This document shows, in pieces, positions 42,128 through 44,241 of a stretch of DNA of 44,241 nucleotides. The notes under the pieces were generated by a model. The model searched no databases, was not told the origin of the DNA, and saw nothing but the letters and a program-made list of their open reading frames with translations. Position 1 is the first letter of the stretch. Every line of letters starts with the position of its first letter. Position numbers and translations under genes: made by a program. This DNA comes from an uncultured bacterium (GTDB taxonomy: Bacteria > Verrucomicrobiota > Kiritimatiellia > PWTM01). Where the stretch lies: assembly GCA_937139365.1 (NCBI GenBank), contig CAKZPT010000049.1, positions 1 through 44,241 of the forward strand, read 5' to 3'.

Positions 42128-42504
42128 CGCGGCGGGGTCCACCACCGGCCCGTTGCTGGGCGGTCACACTGGCCGGGCTGGCGGTGACGGGGTGTGAGCT
42201 GGACAGCTCGTCGGACGGGGGCCCCGAGCTCGTCTCGCGCGAGATGCTGGCGGACGGAAGCGTCCGGACTATATACGCCGAAGACATCGTCACGGACGCC
42301 GGCGAGCGGGCCGTCCGGCAGACCACGATCACTCGACCGGTCGTGGGCGACGTGACCACCAACGTTGTTGTGGCGGTCGTTTCCGGCGCGATGACCGGCG
42401 GCACGAACGCCGTGCCGGCCGGCGGCGAAACCAACCTGCACTCCCCGATGCCAGCGCTGCCGGGGCTGCCCCCCGGCGCCGTGCCGTTGCCGCCGCCGCC
42501 ATGA
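42124..42504 (+). CDS. Small lipoprotein downstream of nrfA
   Basis: A 126-residue protein with a lipoprotein signal whose lipobox is LAVTGC (Cys24), then a Ser/Asp-rich linker and a short domain (about 38-85) with VSREMLADGSVRTIYAEDIV, ending in a Pro/Gly-rich tail. The family is not recognised. The start is taken as TTG 42124, overlapping the nrfA stop (TTGA) with a GAAAAGG site upstream; this is the only start that retains the signal sequence. The stop overlaps the next gene by 4 bp. Its position suggests an accessory role around NrfA, but the sequence gives no direct support. Confidence 0.6.
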   Translation: MTRRGPPPARCWAVTLAGLAVTGCELDSSSDGGPELVSREMLADGSVRTIYAEDIVTDAGERAVRQTTITRPVVGDVTTNVVVAVVSGAMTGGTNAVPAGGETNLHSPMPALPGLPPGAVPLPPPP

Positions 42505-43475
42505 GCCACGGGTTAGGGGCGCTTGCGCCAACGCTAGCCGCGGTGGCCGTCGTCGCCGGGGCGGCCGATGTTCCCGACGCCACTGCGCCGGGATGGAGGA
42601 TCGCCGGCCACCTTACCAATACGGCGATACGGGAGGCCTCGGGGCTGGCGCCCTCACGCCGATGCGCCGACCGGCTCTGGATCGTCAACGACAGCGGTAA
42701 CCCCGCGCGGCTGTGGGCGGTGGACAGCCGCGGGCGCGATATCGCATCCCTAGACATCGAGGGCGCCGCGAACGAGGACTGGGAGGATTTGGCGTCCGTT
42801 GTTCTCGATGGCCGGCCGTGGCTGGCGATCGCAGATTGCGGGGACAACCTTGGGATACGTGACGGGATCTTCGTTCATTTCGTGGAGGAGCCGGAGACCG
42901 AACGAGTTGCGCCCCTGGCGGTCCGACCGGCCCTGTCGCTGAGCATTCGTTTCGAAGATGGGGCCCGCGACTGCGAGGCGGCGGCGGTGGACCCGACGGA
43001 GCGGACGGTCCTGTTGCTCAGCAAACGCGATCCGCGCCCCGCTCTGTACCTGGTTCGCCTGCCGCCCGCTCCGACGTGGACCAGCGCCGTGCATTCGGCC
43101 GTCGCGCATCGGGCCGCCGTGTTCGCCTCCTGGCCGCCCCCTCAAGGTGGATCGAACCGCGGGGTCCTCGGGAACATCGGCAACCAGCCGACCGCGATGG
43201 ACCTGTCGCCCGACGGCCGTCGGCTCCTGATCTTGACCTACGAGGACGCGTGGATCGTAGAGCGGCGGGCGGGGGAGGATTGGGCCATCGCAGCGGCGCG
43301 TCCCATGCTCAGGGCCGAGATGCCCGACCCGGCGGAGGGGGTGCTCCGCCGGCGAGAGGCGGCCTGCTGGTCGGCGGATGGCGCGTGCTTTTTTGTCACA
43401 GGCGAGGGAAACGAGCCGCCGCTGCTGCGAGCCGTTCCCCCGCCGCCTACGCTCCGCTCCCCGACGGATCGTTAG
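42501..43475 (+). CDS. Secreted beta-propeller-like protein of unknown function
   Basis: A 324-residue protein with a signal peptide (about 1-22, ending AGA). The segment LWIVNDSGNPARLWAVDSRGR (split here as residues about 59-79) followed by ANEDWEDLASVVLDG and LAIADCGDNLGIRDG is a recurring pattern in secreted propeller proteins described as hypothetical or phytase/esterase-like. FEDGARDCEAAAVDPTERTV and QPTAMDLSPDGRRLLILTY continue the repeats. No catalytic residues can be named. The ATG overlaps the upstream stop, so it is the last gene of the nrf transcription unit. Confidence 0.7.
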   Translation: MSHGLGALAPTLAAVAVVAGAADVPDATAPGWRIAGHLTNTAIREASGLAPSRRCADRLWIVNDSGNPARLWAVDSRGRDIASLDIEGAANEDWEDLASVVLDGRPWLAIADCGDNLGIRDGIFVHFVEEPETERVAPLAVRPALSLSIRFEDGARDCEAAAVDPTERTVLLLSKRDPRPALYLVRLPPAPTWTSAVHSAVAHRAAVFASWPPPQGGSNRGVLGNIGNQPTAMDLSPDGRRLLILTYEDAWIVERRAGEDWAIAAARPMLRAEMPDPAEGVLRRREAACWSADGACFFVTGEGNEPPLLRAVPPPPTLRSPTDR

Positions 43476-43680
43476 TCTGCGGCCGGATACCTAGATCCTC
43501 GCGCCGGAACTGCCGGCGCCGTGACATCGCAGTCAGCGCGCCGCGCTCGGGAACCACGGTCAGCCGGATCTCCGTCGGGTTGTAGTCAATCCGAAGGTCG
43601 GTGCAGCCAACGGCGAAAATTGTCCCGTCTGACTGGCCCTCGAAGGATCCTTCAAGCGCAGGGTCAAAGCTGGCCAACAC
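43447..43680 (-). CDS. Small hypothetical open frame
   Basis: A 77-codon frame from GTG 43680 to TAG 43447, overlapping the 3' end of the convergent gene by 29 bp. It reads GTIFAVGCTDLRIDYNPTEI in the middle, which looks protein-like, but the codon use is less GC3-biased than in neighbours and there is no ribosome binding site. An in-frame stop lies just upstream of the GTG. A 7-bp hairpin (GCGCCGG 43501-43507 with CCGGCGC 43513-43519) lies inside it. It could be a fragment of a horizontally acquired gene. Confidence 0.3.
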   Translation of the reverse strand: MLASFDPALEGSFEGQSDGTIFAVGCTDLRIDYNPTEIRLTVVPERGALTAMSRRRQFRREDLGIRPQTNDPSGSGA

Positions 43681-44025
43681 GGGGTGATCTATGGATGCCT
43701 ACCACCGCGACAATCTCGACGAGGAAATCTGCTCCCTCGAAGCCAATCCCTCACGGGTTCATGGCTTCGACGGGCTGTTTTCGGCTTGAGGATCGCAGAA
43801 ACGCTCAACCACGTAGAGGTGCCTCTCGAGAATTACACCACTTCGGGCACCTGCCGTGGGTCAGGAGCACGAAAACCGGTTCCTGGGGATGCGGCCCCGG
43901 AAGTCTGTTCCTTCCGATGTCCGAACGGTGCGGCCGGCGTCTTGCAAGACTTTTTCGGTTGTGCTAGATGAGGGGAAAGTGATAGCATCTGTTTTGTGGG
44001 AGAGGCTTCGATGCGGGCGGAGGGG
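43681..44025. other. Gene-poor stretch next to the integrase
   Basis: No complete gene is supported. A 32-residue frame (43691-43789) starting MDAYHRDNLDEE may be a gene remnant. Base composition is visibly less GC-rich than the rest of the window, and frames are interrupted by stops. I looked for integron attC core sites (RYYYAAC and GTTRRRY); GCTCAAC at 43803-43809 matches one core alone, without a partner. Confidence 0.4.
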
Positions 44026-44241
44026 TCAGAGCGCGTCGAGCGGGCTGCGGGGAGCCGTGCGCAGATCCTTGACGACGTGCGTGTAGATCATCGTCGTCTC
44101 GACGCTTCTGTGACCGAGCAGTTCCTGAATCTGCCGGATATCGACCCCCTGCAACAGAAGATGGGTCGCGAAGCTGTGCCGCAGCGTGTGCACCGTGACC
44201 GGCTTGGGAATGCCCGCCTTCGCCGCCGCCTCGCGCACCGC
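44026..44241 (-). CDS. Tyrosine recombinase, integron-integrase-like, C-terminal part (cut by window edge)
   Basis: About 70 C-terminal residues of a tyrosine recombinase whose 5' part lies beyond the right edge. Box II reads [16 protein letters not shown] with the catalytic H-x-x-R; a further catalytic His is in [11 protein letters not shown]; the nucleophile Tyr is in MIYTHV. The ending [19 protein letters not shown] resembles integron integrases (IntI), whose C-terminus typically runs YTHV...SPLD, rather than XerC/XerD. The additional IntI-specific motif lies upstream and cannot be checked. It reads toward the gene-poor stretch. Since the frame is open to the window edge, integrity is unknown. 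Confidence 0.8.
   Translation of the reverse strand, partial: AVREAAAKAGIPKPVTVHTLRHSFATHLLLQGVDIRQIQELLGHRSVETTMIYTHVVKDLRTAPRSPLDAL

Overview
The window is very GC-rich (around 70% by eye), with tightly packed operons, frequent 4-bp ATGA/GTGA stop-start overlaps, and several GTG and TTG starts. It comes from a Gram-negative bacterium: it encodes a type II secretion apparatus, an MCE/Mla lipid-transport operon, several lipoproteins and a periplasmic nitrite reductase. The mix of secreted EF-hand proteins, a remnant BNR sialidase, a GspL/GspM-like pair and NrfHA suggests a PVC-group bacterium (Verrucomicrobiota/Kiritimatiellota-like). This is an inference from gene content, because no rRNA or other phylogenetic marker beyond EF-G is present.

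Layout. 0.2-4.9 kb: Nudix hydrolase, UvrD-like helicase and EF-G on +. 4.9-6.6 kb: ECF sigma factor with a membrane anti-sigma factor on -. 6.7-15.2 kb: a type II secretion operon (pseudopilins G, H, I, J, K, then GspL-like, GspM-like, secretin GspD). It lacks GspC, GspE and GspF, which must be encoded elsewhere; the prepilin peptidase lies at 29.0 kb. 15.2-20.0 kb: an aldose 1-epimerase lipoprotein, a strongly structured intergenic segment, proB-proA and a DUF3108-like exported protein. 20.1-25.9 kb: on -, a Cys-rich protein and a response regulator / histidine kinase / small exported protein operon; on +, two secreted EF-hand proteins, a DCC thiol oxidoreductase and a SOUL heme-binding protein.

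26.3-34.7 kb is the most interesting part. A predicted leucine attenuator (promoter, leader peptide with four consecutive Leu codons, antiterminator and terminator) precedes leuA-aroE-pilD-aroK. An Mla-type operon follows: MlaE permease, an ABC-ATPase-like protein that has lost all recognisable nucleotide-binding motifs, MlaD, a TPR lipoprotein and an alpha/beta hydrolase. 34.8-35.7 kb is a BNR sialidase pseudogene with two frameshifts and a stop codon at a conserved Asp-box Trp. 35.8-39.0 kb on - holds an M48 protease, LemA and a third EF-hand protein. 39.1-43.5 kb on + holds a CsgG-like protein, nrfH-nrfA (nitrite ammonification), a small lipoprotein and a secreted propeller-like protein. 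The right end is a gene-poor stretch followed by the C-terminus of a tyrosine recombinase resembling integron integrases, cut by the window edge.

Several genes have a -10-like hexamer only 7-9 nt before the start codon and no Shine-Dalgarno sequence (proB, the SOUL gene, the leu leader, nrfH). This suggests leaderless transcripts. Genes elsewhere in the window have good GGAGG-type sites, so both initiation modes seem to be used.
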